Counted from the first letter of the stretch, positions 34,525 through 43,766 are shown. The stretch is 64,000 nt of DNA from Austwickia sp. (GCA_016711265.1 JADJTI010000004.1:186001-250000), one strand, 5' to 3'. Numbers and translations are program-made. Notes: generated by a model not told the origin, from the sequence alone.

Positions 34525-35942
34525 CGGTACCCTCCGGCCCGGCCCGCGTGGACCCGCTGCAGCGGTAAGGCCGCCTGGGTCGCCTGGGTCGCCTGAGTCG
34601 CCGGGGTCGCCTGGGCGCGCGAGCGCAACAGCAGCCCGGCCACGATCACGATGATCGACAGGTGGGTGCCGTCGAACCCGTAGAACCAGCAGGCGACCAG
34701 GGCGCCGGCCAGCACGGCGCGCAGCCAGGCATCCTGGTCCGGGAGCCCCGGGGTGCCCCGGGTGAGCACGAGCACCCCGACCAGGAACGCCAGGAAGAGC
34801 AGCGCACCGATCACCCCGTAGGAGAACAGGTACATCCAGATGGCGCCCTGGGTGCCCAACGCGATCCCGATCTCCTGGGAGGGGCGCGGCGCCCCGAACC
34901 CCAGGATCGGCGATCGTTGCACCTGTTCCAGGGTGGCCAGGTACACCGAGGCCCGGCCGGTCGTCGTATCACTGACCGCCTGGCGTTCGGCGATCAGGGA
35001 GAACACGCCACCGGCGGCCGCCACGGCCGCCGCGGACAGGGACAGCCCCAGGGCACGGCCCGCGGCTCGCTGCTGTCCGCGGCGCAGCTGCACCGCGATG
35101 TACCACGCGATCGACACGCCGAGCACCAGCAGCATCCCGCGATTGGCGGTCGCCGCCGCGGGCACCGCGGAGGCCAGCAGTCCCGCGGTCAGCAGGTGCC
35201 GCCTCCAGGGCGCCGCCACTCGTTCCCGCAGGCTCAGCACCACGGGGGTCAGCAGGGCCACGGCGCACCCCCAGCCGTTGGTGTACGGGAACGGCGCGGC
35301 GGGCCGGTTGAACGGCTCGGCCGCCCCCCACGGGCGCTGGACCTCGGCGAACTTCGGCATCACCAGGTCTCGCACGAACTCGTTGTTGAGCACCGCCGAC
35401 GGCAGGATCTGGGCCATCGGGGTGGTCAACCGACCCTCCGGCCAGAACAGCCCCAGGTAGCCGCCGATCACCACGAACGCCCAGAGAACCGCCAGCGCCG
35501 AGAGCACATGGATGTCCCGCAGCCGTCGCGGGTCGCTGTTGGTGAGGTAGATCAGCACGAGCATCGCCGCGACGATGCCGCTCCAGCGGACGCCGAAACC
35601 GATCGCGCGCAGCGGGGAGTCCAGCATCACCAGGGACGCCGGGCACCACAGCGCGAACAGCACCAGCGCCAGGACGCCCGGCACCAGGCGCACCCGCGGC
35701 ACCCTGAGCAGCAGCACCAGCATGACGAAGGCCACGATCGCGGGAATGAACGGGCTCAGGCCGAGCACCCACCACGCCGGGGCGCCGGCGAGCATCGCCA
35801 GCAGGGGCCATCGTGGCAGGTCGGCCGCACCCGGCCCGTGGGATCGCGCCCCGGCACCGCCGGCTCGGCGCTGGTTCCAGGGCTGCCCCGGTAGCGCGGC
35901 GGGGGCCCGCTCGGTGCTGCGGTCGGTGGCGCCCGTGGTCAT
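34515..35942 (-). CDS. Wzy-like O-antigen/exopolysaccharide polymerase
   Basis: A 475-residue polytopic membrane protein. After ~50 disordered residues it has about 11 helices. A large loop between mid-protein helices (FAEVQRPWGAAEPFNRPAAPFPYTNGWG) is followed by TANRGMLLVLG and LGFGAPRPSQEIGIALGTQGAIWMYLFSYG, which fit the Wzy/O-antigen-ligase fold. It would join flipped repeat units outside the membrane. The C-terminus has an Ala-Thr-Gln repeat from five 9-bp units (34572-34616). ATG 35942 overlaps the previous stop as ATGA. A ligase role cannot be fully excluded. Confidence 0.85.
   Translation of the reverse strand: MTTGATDRSTERAPAALPGQPWNQRRAGGAGARSHGPGAADLPRWPLLAMLAGAPAWWVLGLSPFIPAIVAFVMLVLLLRVPRVRLVPGVLALVLFALWCPASLVMLDSPLRAIGFGVRWSGIVAAMLVLIYLTNSDPRRLRDIHVLSALAVLWAFVVIGGYLGLFWPEGRLTTPMAQILPSAVLNNEFVRDLVMPKFAEVQRPWGAAEPFNRPAAPFPYTNGWGCAVALLTPVVLSLRERVAAPWRRHLLTAGLLASAVPAAATANRGMLLVLGVSIAWYIAVQLRRGQQRAAGRALGLSLSAAAVAAAGGVFSLIAERQAVSDTTTGRASVYLATLEQVQRSPILGFGAPRPSQEIGIALGTQGAIWMYLFSYGVIGALLFLAFLVGVLVLTRGTPGLPDQDAWLRAVLAGALVACWFYGFDGTHLSIIVIVAGLLLRSRAQATPATQATQATQAALPLQRVHAGRAGGYRWS
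34572..34616. repeat. 9-bp tandem repeat, five units
   Basis: Five CGCCTGGGT-like units at the 3' end of the polymerase gene, encoding ATQ/ATP repeats in the C-terminal tail. Confidence 0.85.
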
Positions 35943-36904
35943 AGTCCCTTCCCCCGGGCGTTGACGTGGGACAGGAGCCGATCGGGGGCGGCCAGTCCCG
36001 CGGCGACCGCTGCCGCGCCGTACGACCGCAGTTGGCGGGGGTCGTCGCGCCAGGCCCGGCGCGCCCACCGCAATGCCTCCCCACGGTGTCCGGCGGCGGC
36101 ATGGGCGAAGGCCACTTGGCCACGCACCCGAGCCCGGCCGACCCGGTCGTCGTCGAACTCCGGGAACCGCTGCAGCAGGTAGCTCAGCCCACCGGCCACC
36201 GCCTCCCACTGCGCGTTGAAGTAGGAGAGCCGGTCCCAGTGCACGATGGTCAGCGGCCGCTGGACCGCCACCACCGGGCCGAACCGCGCGCAGCGCAGCA
36301 GCAGCTCGTAATCCTCCCCGTAGCTGTGCGGCACCCGCTCATCGACGAGGCCGATCCGCCCCAGCAGATCCGCCCGCCGCAGCAGGAAGGACGAGGGATG
36401 CAGTTCGGCGACCCGGGAGCGCAGCAGGTCCGCCATCGTGGTGCGGGCGGGCGGGATCCGGGTGCGTTCCCCCTCGTGCGTGACGATGGTGATCCCGGTG
36501 GCCACCAGGACCGCCGGCTCCCGGCTCAGGAGTTCGGCCTGGGCGGTGAGTTTGCCGGGCAACCACTCGTCGTCGTCGTCGCAGAACGCCACGTACTGCC
36601 CGCCGCCCAGGCGGATGCCGGTGTTCCGCGCCCCGGCCAGCCCCGGCCGACCGTCGTTGACTTCGATCCGCACGCTGCGGCGCGGGAGGTCTCGCACCGC
36701 CTCGGGCAGATCGGCGTACGCCGCCCGCGCGGCCTGCGCCGTGCTGCCGTCATCGAGGACCACCACCACCTCGACGTCGCCGACGTAGTCCTGGCCCACG
36801 ACGGAGGCGACCGCGCGACGTACCAGGATCGGGCGTGCGCGGGTGCACACCACGGCCGTCACCGACGCAGCCGCAGCGGTGTCGGTCGAGCCGTCAGTGG
36901 ACAC
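35939..36904 (-). CDS. GT2 family glycosyltransferase
   Basis: A 321-residue GT-A fold enzyme. GTG 36904 has AAAGGA six bases upstream; an in-frame TTG at 36940 is less likely. SVTAVVCTRARPILVRRAVASVVGQDY starts the nucleotide-binding half, VVVLDDGS and GLAGARNTG follow, and YVAFCDDDDEWLPGKL carries the DxD-type metal motif. HSYGEDYELLLR is the conserved acidic active-site region. It should add a sugar to the growing repeat unit at the inner face of the membrane. No membrane helix is present. The donor sugar is unknown. Confidence 0.9.
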   Translation of the reverse strand: MSTDGSTDTAAAASVTAVVCTRARPILVRRAVASVVGQDYVGDVEVVVVLDDGSTAQAARAAYADLPEAVRDLPRRSVRIEVNDGRPGLAGARNTGIRLGGGQYVAFCDDDDEWLPGKLTAQAELLSREPAVLVATGITIVTHEGERTRIPPARTTMADLLRSRVAELHPSSFLLRRADLLGRIGLVDERVPHSYGEDYELLLRCARFGPVVAVQRPLTIVHWDRLSYFNAQWEAVAGGLSYLLQRFPEFDDDRVGRARVRGQVAFAHAAAGHRGEALRWARRAWRDDPRQLRSYGAAAVAAGLAAPDRLLSHVNARGKGL

Positions 36905-36985
36905 TGCGGGTCCTTTCCCGGTGGCGGCCACCGGTGGCAAGCGTCGGCGCCGATCCGCGGAGGGCGGGGTCGGCCTGGGCGGGCG

Positions 36986-39952
36986 TCAGGGCGCGGGCGG
37001 CGTCGGCGGCGTCGGCACCCCCGTCGGTGTCGAGGTGAGGACCACCTGAGCGTCGAAGCCGATGTCTCGCGTTCCCCGGTAGTTCAGGTGCGTCTCGGCG
37101 GTCAGCACGTTCGTACCCGCCTGGAGCACCGACGACGGCACATTGATACGTAACGTAGAAGGCGCCGTGGTCGTGGCGTAGCTCGTCGGCGAGATCGTGC
37201 CCGCCGGCATGCTCTTACGTCCGATCTCCACGCCGTTCAGGTACACCACGACGCCGTCGTTGGCGAGCACGTCGATGGCCACGTCCGTGACCGTGGCGGG
37301 GTCGGCGACCTGGAAGCTGCGCCGGAAGTACGCCGTAATTGGGCGTGTCGTGCTCGCGCCGGTGTGGATCACGGTGGCGATCGCCGAGGTGCCGAACCCG
37401 AGCGGAGCGGCGCCCCGGGTCCAGGTCGCGTCATCGAAGGCCGTGCCGGACCACTGCGGATCCACCGGGGCGACGTCGTACCGCCAGGCCCAGTCCGCGC
37501 CGTAGGCCAACGCCGTGGTCAGGACCGGGATGCTGCCCGGGTCGACAGTCGCCGGCGGGGTGCTCGCCGAGCGGTTCCCGGCGGGGTCCACCGCACGGAC
37601 CGCATAGCTCGCGGTGGCCTGCGGCAGCGGCAGCACGGCCGACGTCCCGGTGGTCACGGCCACCACGCGGCCGTTCTCCAGGATCTCGTAATCGACGCCG
37701 GACTCGGCGATGCCCGCCCACTGCACGCTCACCTGGCCGGGCGAGCCCTGCACGTCCAGTCCCGTCGGCGCGGTGGGGGCCTGCGCATCCCGCGGGGCGT
37801 ACCGAGCGAAACCGCCGGCCCATTGGTTGACGCCCAGCACGTTGATGGCACGGGTGAAGCTGCCCCCGATCCACAGCACCCCGGTGCTGTCCACCATGCT
37901 GGCCCAGGCGCCGTACCCACCCCGCGCGTCGAGAATCGGGTCGAACTCGGGTAGGAACGCGCCGGTGGCCTCATCGAAGGCTCCGACGAAGCCGATCTTG
38001 TCCGCCTGCGGGAAGGACGTCGGCCAGCCGTAGGTGGTGACCCCGGAGTAGAAGTAGTCGATGCAGTGGCAGCCGGCGTAGACCAGGTCGCCGTCGACGA
38101 CGGAGGTCTGGATATCCCCACCCTGCATCGCGATGCCGCCGCTGGCGTAGGTCAGCGGGCCCTTGGCATAGCTGACGAAGTTGTGCTGGGAGCCGCCGTG
38201 CCATACCCGGTTGGCCGACTCGCTGACGGTCCATTGGTAGGCCTTGCCGAGGGTGGGATCGACGCTGTACGTCGGCGTCCAGGGCACCACGGCGGCACCC
38301 GCCGCCGCCGAGAGCACCCCGACGTTGTACATCGTGGTCGTGCCCGCGGCGGTGAAGAAGCCCGCCAGGTAGACCCGGGTGCCGTCCTGGGAGGGGGTGA
38401 TGTCGTTGACCGTGCCGTTGAGCAGCGGTGTCCAGGTCTTGTCGGGAGCGCCGGTGGCGGGGTCCACGCGGGCGGCCGAGCGGGCGTAGGCCTCGCTCTG
38501 GCCGCCGCCGGCCACGTGCGTGAACGAGCCGCCGACGTACAACCAGGTCCGGGTGCTCGATCCGCTGGTGGTGGTGCCCACGGTCAGCGATCGCACGTAC
38601 GTCGGGGCGGAGGTCCCGCTGCGCATGCTCAGCGAGAAGCCGGGAGCCTTGGCGCCGGTGACCGGGTCGAGGACCACCAGGGGAGCCGAAGACGCGCCGT
38701 TGACCTCGGTGAACTCGCCGCCGACGGCGAGCGTGCCGTTCGGCAGCGCGGCGAGCGCTTTGATCTGGTTGTTGAAGGTCGGCCGGAAGCCCGGCACGAA
38801 TTCGCCGGTGGTGACGTCGAAGGCCGCCAGGTAGCTCTGCTCGACCAGGCCCTGCCCGGTCGACGACTGCTGAACCGTCGTGAAGTTCCCGCCGACGTAC
38901 ATCGTCGACCCGATCTGGGCGAAGGCCTGCACCTCCGACCGGGTCTCGGTGTTTTCTCCCCCGTTCGAGGCCAGCCCGGCGACGCCCCAGGGCGAGATCA
39001 GTGCCCGGGTCTGGGCCAGTCGGCGCTGGGCGGTTTCGGGCAGGCCACCCGCGGGGACCTGCGGATACGACAGGTCGGCGGACATCAACTTCGGCCGCAG
39101 GTACATCTGGGTGAACGGCAACGGCCGAGCCCGGCCCTCCACCGCGGACCACACATAGGTGTCGGGACCCGTGGTCCCCGTGACGCCCGGGCCGTACGCC
39201 CATCCGGCGTTCCAGGCCTGGAGGCCGTTGATTTCCGTGTTGACCCTCCGGTACGCCGTGTCGTACCCGAAGTCATACGTGGTCACGCTGCTAGGGGTGG
39301 AGACCCCGTCGATGGAGAACCAGCGCAGCGGGTGCTTGGCCCGGAAGGTCCAGACCCAGCGGTCGCGCTGACGCAGCTGGAACCGCACGTCCTGCCAGGT
39401 CGTCCCGGCGGGATCGGCGGCGCGACGCAACCGGATGCCGTCGGTGAGTGCGTCGACGCGGCCACCGTCCAGAAGCCCGTCGATGGTGAGCGAGGAGAGC
39501 TGCCTGGTCTTGAACGCCCCTGGCCCGGTCACCACCGAACGCACCTGTGCCGGCGTACCGAGCCCTTCGTACTCCGCGCGCCAACCCTCCCGCCCGCGCC
39601 CGATCAGCACCCAGCCACCACCGTCGGTGCTCATGTCGCAGTAGAACTGAGCTGGGCGCTTCAACGTGGGCGTGACAAGCCAGTACACGCCGTCGGGGGC
39701 ATCGGGTCGCAGGACCTTGATCTCCCAGCACGACGCGGCGGCGGTGAGCAGGGACTCCCCTGGCGCCGGCCGCACCGCGGCCGTGGAGACAACCGCGGTG
39801 CCGGTCAACGCGGCCGCGCCCAGGACGAGCGCCGCGAGGGCGGACACCCCCCGGTGCCAGCGGCGGCGGCCGGGCGTCCGCGATGCGCCGATCGACCCCT
39901 GAGAAAACCCGGCCGCGGAGACCGCGGACATGACCGAGCGCCACTTCTTCAT
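36986..39952 (-). CDS. Large secreted protein: fibrinogen-like domain, beta-propeller, FN3-like and beta-sandwich domains
   Basis: A 988-residue exported protein from ATG 39952, which follows GGGGGGA. An uncleaved basic leader and one hydrophobic stretch (VSALAALVLGAAALTGTAVVSTA) act as signal. Residues ~75-300 resemble a fibrinogen/ficolin C-terminal domain (SCWEIKVLRP, then QFYCDMSTDGGGWVLIGRG). Residues ~330-720 hold repeated YVGGNFT, AVGGEFTEV, YVGGSFTHV and WIGGSFTR motifs, typical of a multi-blade propeller. An FN3-like domain (APTAPTGLDVQG) follows, then a C-terminal beta-sandwich (NDGVVVYLNGVEIGR) like those of the two GH16 proteins nearby. No enzyme motif is seen. It probably binds glycan or host/matrix molecules outside the cell. 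Confidence 0.85.
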   Translation of the reverse strand: MKKWRSVMSAVSAAGFSQGSIGASRTPGRRRWHRGVSALAALVLGAAALTGTAVVSTAAVRPAPGESLLTAAASCWEIKVLRPDAPDGVYWLVTPTLKRPAQFYCDMSTDGGGWVLIGRGREGWRAEYEGLGTPAQVRSVVTGPGAFKTRQLSSLTIDGLLDGGRVDALTDGIRLRRAADPAGTTWQDVRFQLRQRDRWVWTFRAKHPLRWFSIDGVSTPSSVTTYDFGYDTAYRRVNTEINGLQAWNAGWAYGPGVTGTTGPDTYVWSAVEGRARPLPFTQMYLRPKLMSADLSYPQVPAGGLPETAQRRLAQTRALISPWGVAGLASNGGENTETRSEVQAFAQIGSTMYVGGNFTTVQQSSTGQGLVEQSYLAAFDVTTGEFVPGFRPTFNNQIKALAALPNGTLAVGGEFTEVNGASSAPLVVLDPVTGAKAPGFSLSMRSGTSAPTYVRSLTVGTTTSGSSTRTWLYVGGSFTHVAGGGQSEAYARSAARVDPATGAPDKTWTPLLNGTVNDITPSQDGTRVYLAGFFTAAGTTTMYNVGVLSAAAGAAVVPWTPTYSVDPTLGKAYQWTVSESANRVWHGGSQHNFVSYAKGPLTYASGGIAMQGGDIQTSVVDGDLVYAGCHCIDYFYSGVTTYGWPTSFPQADKIGFVGAFDEATGAFLPEFDPILDARGGYGAWASMVDSTGVLWIGGSFTRAINVLGVNQWAGGFARYAPRDAQAPTAPTGLDVQGSPGQVSVQWAGIAESGVDYEILENGRVVAVTTGTSAVLPLPQATASYAVRAVDPAGNRSASTPPATVDPGSIPVLTTALAYGADWAWRYDVAPVDPQWSGTAFDDATWTRGAAPLGFGTSAIATVIHTGASTTRPITAYFRRSFQVADPATVTDVAIDVLANDGVVVYLNGVEIGRKSMPAGTISPTSYATTTAPSTLRINVPSSVLQAGTNVLTAETHLNYRGTRDIGFDAQVVLTSTPTGVPTPPTPPAP

Positions 39953-40806
39953 ATGTTTCCCCCCTGCACATCGGGCGTGGCCCCCCGGCACCGTGCCCCG
40001 TCGTGCGCCTTGTCAATCCACCGCCGGATGTTTGCCCGCTCCCTGGCGGGAGCGAAGCGATTCCTCGCGTGAAGCCAGTCGTGGACGCAAAGGCGTTGCC
40101 AAATCCTACCCCACCTTGACGGGGAGCGGGAGGTTTGCCTTTGGCCCGTAAGCCCCTCGCATACCGGAGCCCCGGAACCGAACCCCCAAAGCACTCTTGA
40201 AGGATCTTTGGCACCACACCTTGATACCCGATAGATCGATGTCCGGGTCAATTCTTGGTCAACTTTGTTCTTGTTTCCACCAAGGCCACGGGCCCCACGC
40301 GGCACCCATGGGGCCGGAGTGACGGCGCCACGACGCGCCGAGGAGCGCTGCCCCTCTTGGCATCTCGCAAGAGCGCACCATGCGCGTTCGGTCCGCATCT
40401 TGAGATCACCGGGCGACCGAAGCGTGGGAATCCGCTCTCCTCACGGTGACTAAACCAACAGTCCGCGCACCGTTAATGGGCATTGATACGCCGGGATTGA
40501 GATTCCTAAGGGTTGGTCGAATAGCGTCTGCGCCCCATCTGACCTGCAAGCTTATGTAAGGTAAATGGTCCCATTCATCGGCGCGTGCCCAACGCCGCTC
40601 CGGGCGAGCCCGCCTAGGCGTACCGGGGGGTTCATAGCGGTCCCTGACCATGCTGTTACGCTGACGTGACCTGAACCCGGGTAACGATCCACAATCCCCC
40701 TGTCATTCCCTGTCACGTTTCATCGATCCCCAGATGCCTCGATGAAACTGGCCATCGGCCACCCGGGCATCGGTTTCCCTCACCGTCCATCAGGAGGCGT
40801 CCCCCT
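39953..40806. other. Long AT-richer divergent non-coding region inside the exopolysaccharide locus
   Basis: This 854-bp stretch separates the large secreted protein from the second GH16 gene. It is visibly less GC-rich than its surroundings, especially 40190-40560 and 40640-40740. It must contain at least two promoters. A small hairpin (CCAAAG 40186-40191 with CTTTGG 40206-40211) is seen. No reading frame has convincing codon use and I recognise no known riboswitch. It may hold a long leader, regulator sites or a small RNA. Confidence 0.5.
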
Positions 40807-42378
40807 GTGAAATCCCGATTGTTCGCCGGTCTGGCCTGTGTCCTCCCCGCCATTCCGGCGCTCTTCGTCACGGCCGGCCAAGCATCCGCGGCGACCACGA
40901 CCTCCGAGGTGATCTCGAGCGCCTCGACCTGCTCGTACGTCAACCAACCCGATGCCGTGCCGGGGTGGAACTGGACCAGCCCCACCTTCGACGACAGCTG
41001 GTGGCGCAAGGGCCGCCAGCCGCTCGGGCACCGCGAGGCGGTCGCCACCGACGTCGGAAGCCCCCAGACGGTCGCCTACTTCCGGTGCTCGTTCACGCTG
41101 CCGCTGGATCAGAAGGTCCAAGCGGCCGAGGTCTCCCTGCGCGTGGACGACGGGGCCCTGGTGCGGCTGAACGGAGCCGAGATCGCCCGGTTCAATGTCC
41201 CGACCGGCACGCTGACCTCTCGGACGAACGCCACCAGCATCGACCCGTACGACGGCCAACGCTGGCAGACCGTGAGAGCCGACCCGGCCCTGCTCAAGCC
41301 CGGCAAGAACATCCTCGCCCTTCAGGTGCACGCGGCCGGCAACGAGACCTGGACCAGCGGCGACCTGACCATGGAGGCCAGGGCCCGGGTGACGCTGGAG
41401 GCATCGTCGACGCCCACCCCGATGCCCACCCCAAAGCCCGTGACCACGTCCAACGCAGCCACCACGACCACCGCGCCGACCACCACGAACGCGCCGACCA
41501 CCGCGCCGACCACCGCCCCCGCGGCCCCCGCCGGGTGGCGGCTGCTGTGGTCCGATGAGTTCAACGGCGGGAGCCTCGATCGGACGCGGTGGCGGGCCTA
41601 CGCCAACACCTATGGCGACGCCGACCCGTACATGCTGCACTGCATGACGCCGGACAACGTCAAGGTGACCAACGGCACCCTCAAGCTCATCGCCCAACGG
41701 CGACCTATCGTCTGCGCGAACGGCAAGTACCGCAACTATGCCTCCGGGTTCGTCGGATCCCGCGAAGCCGGCCGGTTGTATCCCCTGTTCGGCCGGTTCG
41801 AGATCCGCGCGCGGACGCCGCACGGCCAGGGCCTGTTCCCCGGCGTGTGGCTGCGGCACGCCCGCGGCGCCGGCACCGCCGAGGTGGACATCTTCGAGCA
41901 ATTCCACGCCTCGGCGCCCGGTCAGGCGACCCAGACCCTGCACTTCCCCAACACGATCGGCTACAACGTGGCCAAGAAGGGCACGGTGTACGAGCAGGCC
42001 GTCCAGGGTCGGGGCGAGTGGCACACCTTCTCGGTGGACATCACGCCGGTCATCCCCGGCGACCGCAGCCAGGGCCGCTTCCGGTTCGCCATCGACGGCC
42101 GGACGACGTTCGAGTACGTGAACACCCGCATGTCCACCTGGTCAGGTTCGGACCAAACGTGGGACATCGCGCTGCAGCTGTACGTCGGAGGCGCCTGGGC
42201 CGGGCACCCGGACCAGAGACTCGGGTACTACCCGGCCAAGGGTGGGATCTGCGCCCAGACCTCCCGCGCCCCGCTGTACGGAAACCCGGCGAACTGCCCG
42301 ACCCGTGGGATTTGGCTGGCCCCGTGGCAGGACAGCACGTTCGAGATCGACTACGTGCGGGTCTTCACCCCGGCCTGA
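40807..42378 (+). CDS. Secreted GH16 family glycoside hydrolase, paralogue of 27170-28804
   Basis: A 523-residue secreted enzyme from GTG 40807 behind AGGAGG. The signal peptide (SRLFAGLACVLPAIPALFVTAGQASA) is followed by an accessory beta-sandwich (~40-200, with DDGALVRLNGAEIAR and two Cys shared with the paralogue). A Thr/Pro/Ala linker and the GH16 domain follow. The catalytic motif is E359-V-D361-I-F-E364. Long identical stretches (FGRFEIR / YGRYEMR, YNVAKKG, LQLYVGG-WAGHPDQ) show that the two GH16 genes arose by duplication. They flank the glycosyltransferase operon, which suggests both act on its product with somewhat different specificity. Confidence 0.9.
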   Translation: MKSRLFAGLACVLPAIPALFVTAGQASAATTTSEVISSASTCSYVNQPDAVPGWNWTSPTFDDSWWRKGRQPLGHREAVATDVGSPQTVAYFRCSFTLPLDQKVQAAEVSLRVDDGALVRLNGAEIARFNVPTGTLTSRTNATSIDPYDGQRWQTVRADPALLKPGKNILALQVHAAGNETWTSGDLTMEARARVTLEASSTPTPMPTPKPVTTSNAATTTTAPTTTNAPTTAPTTAPAAPAGWRLLWSDEFNGGSLDRTRWRAYANTYGDADPYMLHCMTPDNVKVTNGTLKLIAQRRPIVCANGKYRNYASGFVGSREAGRLYPLFGRFEIRARTPHGQGLFPGVWLRHARGAGTAEVDIFEQFHASAPGQATQTLHFPNTIGYNVAKKGTVYEQAVQGRGEWHTFSVDITPVIPGDRSQGRFRFAIDGRTTFEYVNTRMSTWSGSDQTWDIALQLYVGGAWAGHPDQRLGYYPAKGGICAQTSRAPLYGNPANCPTRGIWLAPWQDSTFEIDYVRVFTPA

Positions 42379-42482
42379 GCGGCTCCTCCCTCCGTCCCAG
42401 GGGAGAACGAGTTCGGTTCGCAACCAAAGGGATTCGGATATCATCGCCCGGGGCTCGACCACCAGCGATGAGGGCGGAAGCC

Positions 42483-43607
42483 GTGACGATCAACCCACCG
42501 GACCCGCGTCCCGACCAGGCACAGGGCCCCGCGCGACGTACTCTCCTCGCCGCGGGGCTCCTGTGTGCGGCCTCCGCCGTCGGCGGGGCCAGCGGGTGGT
42601 GGGCGGGCCGCGCCGCGGGCCGGCCTTCGCCGTCTGTCCCGGCCGGTGGTTCCGCCGTCCCGACCAGCCCGGGCGCCGGATGGCGCACCGTTGCTGCAGG
42701 GCAGGACATCGCCGCCGCCGTCCGCGCCGGTGCCGCACAGATCCTCCTGGGTCCAGGTGAGTACCCGGTGCGTGATCCCATCGCGCTACCTCGCGGCGGC
42801 CTGCTGCGCGGAACCGGTCAGGCGACGCGCCTGGTGGCCACCCGCCCGATGACCGGCATGGTGCTGATCGGCGCCGGTGAGGGCACCGACGGGATCAGCG
42901 TGGAGTCCCTCGTACTGGACTGCGACCAGCAGGCCCAGTCCGGCGTGATCGTGCACGTGGACGGGAACAGCGGCAACTATCAGGGCGAGCCCGACCCGGT
43001 CATCCGGCTCGACAATCTGTGGGTCTACGACTCGACGGGCGACGGGATGCGGTACCACGGTCCCGACACCCGGTCCTGTCACACCTCGCGGGTTCGGGTC
43101 CGCCGGGCGGGTGGGCACGGCATGGCGATCGAGGCCTCCGACTCCTGGTGGGTGGGCTGCGAGGCGACGACGTTACGCTCGGACAGCCGCTCGGCCGGCT
43201 TCCACATCGCCGGCACCAACAACTTCTTCAGCGACTGCAAGGCCTGGTACTGCCGGGACTACGGCTGGCATGTCCGCGGCACGCGAAACAAGTTCACCGG
43301 CTGCGAGTCGCAGGACACCCGAAGCCACGGCTGGTTCATCGAGTACGACAAGAACGCGTTCGTGGCCTGCGTGGCCGACACCGCCGGCATGTACGACGTT
43401 GGCGGCACCCCGCGGACCGCCGACGGGTTTCATGTGCTCCCCGAGGGCAACACCTCCCTGGTCGGCTGCCAGGCGTTCGATCGCCAGCCGGGCCGGCATG
43501 CCGCCCAGCAGCGTTACGGCTTCCATGTACGGCCAGCGCTACTGAAGTCCGGCCTGCTGGTAGCCCCCACCGGCTGGGGCAACCTCGACGGGCTGGTGGG
43601 CCCCTAG
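42483..43607 (+). CDS. Tat-exported right-handed beta-helix protein
   Basis: A 374-residue protein from GTG 42483 with AGGG eight bases upstream. A twin-arginine-like leader (PARRTLLAAGLLCAASAVGG) precedes a parallel beta-helix. Its first strands (DIAAAVRAGAAQILLGPGEYPVRDPIALP) and RGTGQATRLVA are typical of pectate-lyase-like/periplasmic-hydrolase folds. Repeated rungs follow (GMAIEASDSWWVG, GFHIAGTNNFFSDC, GWHVRGTRNKFTGC, GWFIEYDKNAFVAC) with stacked Asn/Cys positions. It starts 104 nt after the GH16 gene and is probably co-transcribed. Likely roles are a lyase, epimerase or hydrolase for the locus polysaccharide; the catalytic residues cannot be named. Confidence 0.8.
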   Translation: MTINPPDPRPDQAQGPARRTLLAAGLLCAASAVGGASGWWAGRAAGRPSPSVPAGGSAVPTSPGAGWRTVAAGQDIAAAVRAGAAQILLGPGEYPVRDPIALPRGGLLRGTGQATRLVATRPMTGMVLIGAGEGTDGISVESLVLDCDQQAQSGVIVHVDGNSGNYQGEPDPVIRLDNLWVYDSTGDGMRYHGPDTRSCHTSRVRVRRAGGHGMAIEASDSWWVGCEATTLRSDSRSAGFHIAGTNNFFSDCKAWYCRDYGWHVRGTRNKFTGCESQDTRSHGWFIEYDKNAFVACVADTAGMYDVGGTPRTADGFHVLPEGNTSLVGCQAFDRQPGRHAAQQRYGFHVRPALLKSGLLVAPTGWGNLDGLVGP

Positions 43608-43766
43608 GGTCCTGCCACCGGGTGGGCGGGCGTACACACCGCTACCCCTCACCGCCAGCGGCATCATCCGCCAGGCCTGTGAGCTGGGGCGATGTCTCGG
43701 GTCGGTCGGCGAGGCGGTTGTCAGGGGTAGCGCTGTGTCTGCCGGTGCCGGTGAACCGTCGCCGGC

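Noticed and set aside
38066..40072. Long plus-strand open frame opposite the large secreted protein
   Set aside because: Its translation is composition-biased without motifs; the minus strand shows a signal peptide and recognisable domains.
40021..40140. GACGCAAAGGC and GGCAAACC segments resembling parts of a c-di-GMP riboswitch
   Set aside because: They lie on opposite strands and in the wrong order and lack the conserved tetraloop/receptor helices, so they are taken as chance matches.
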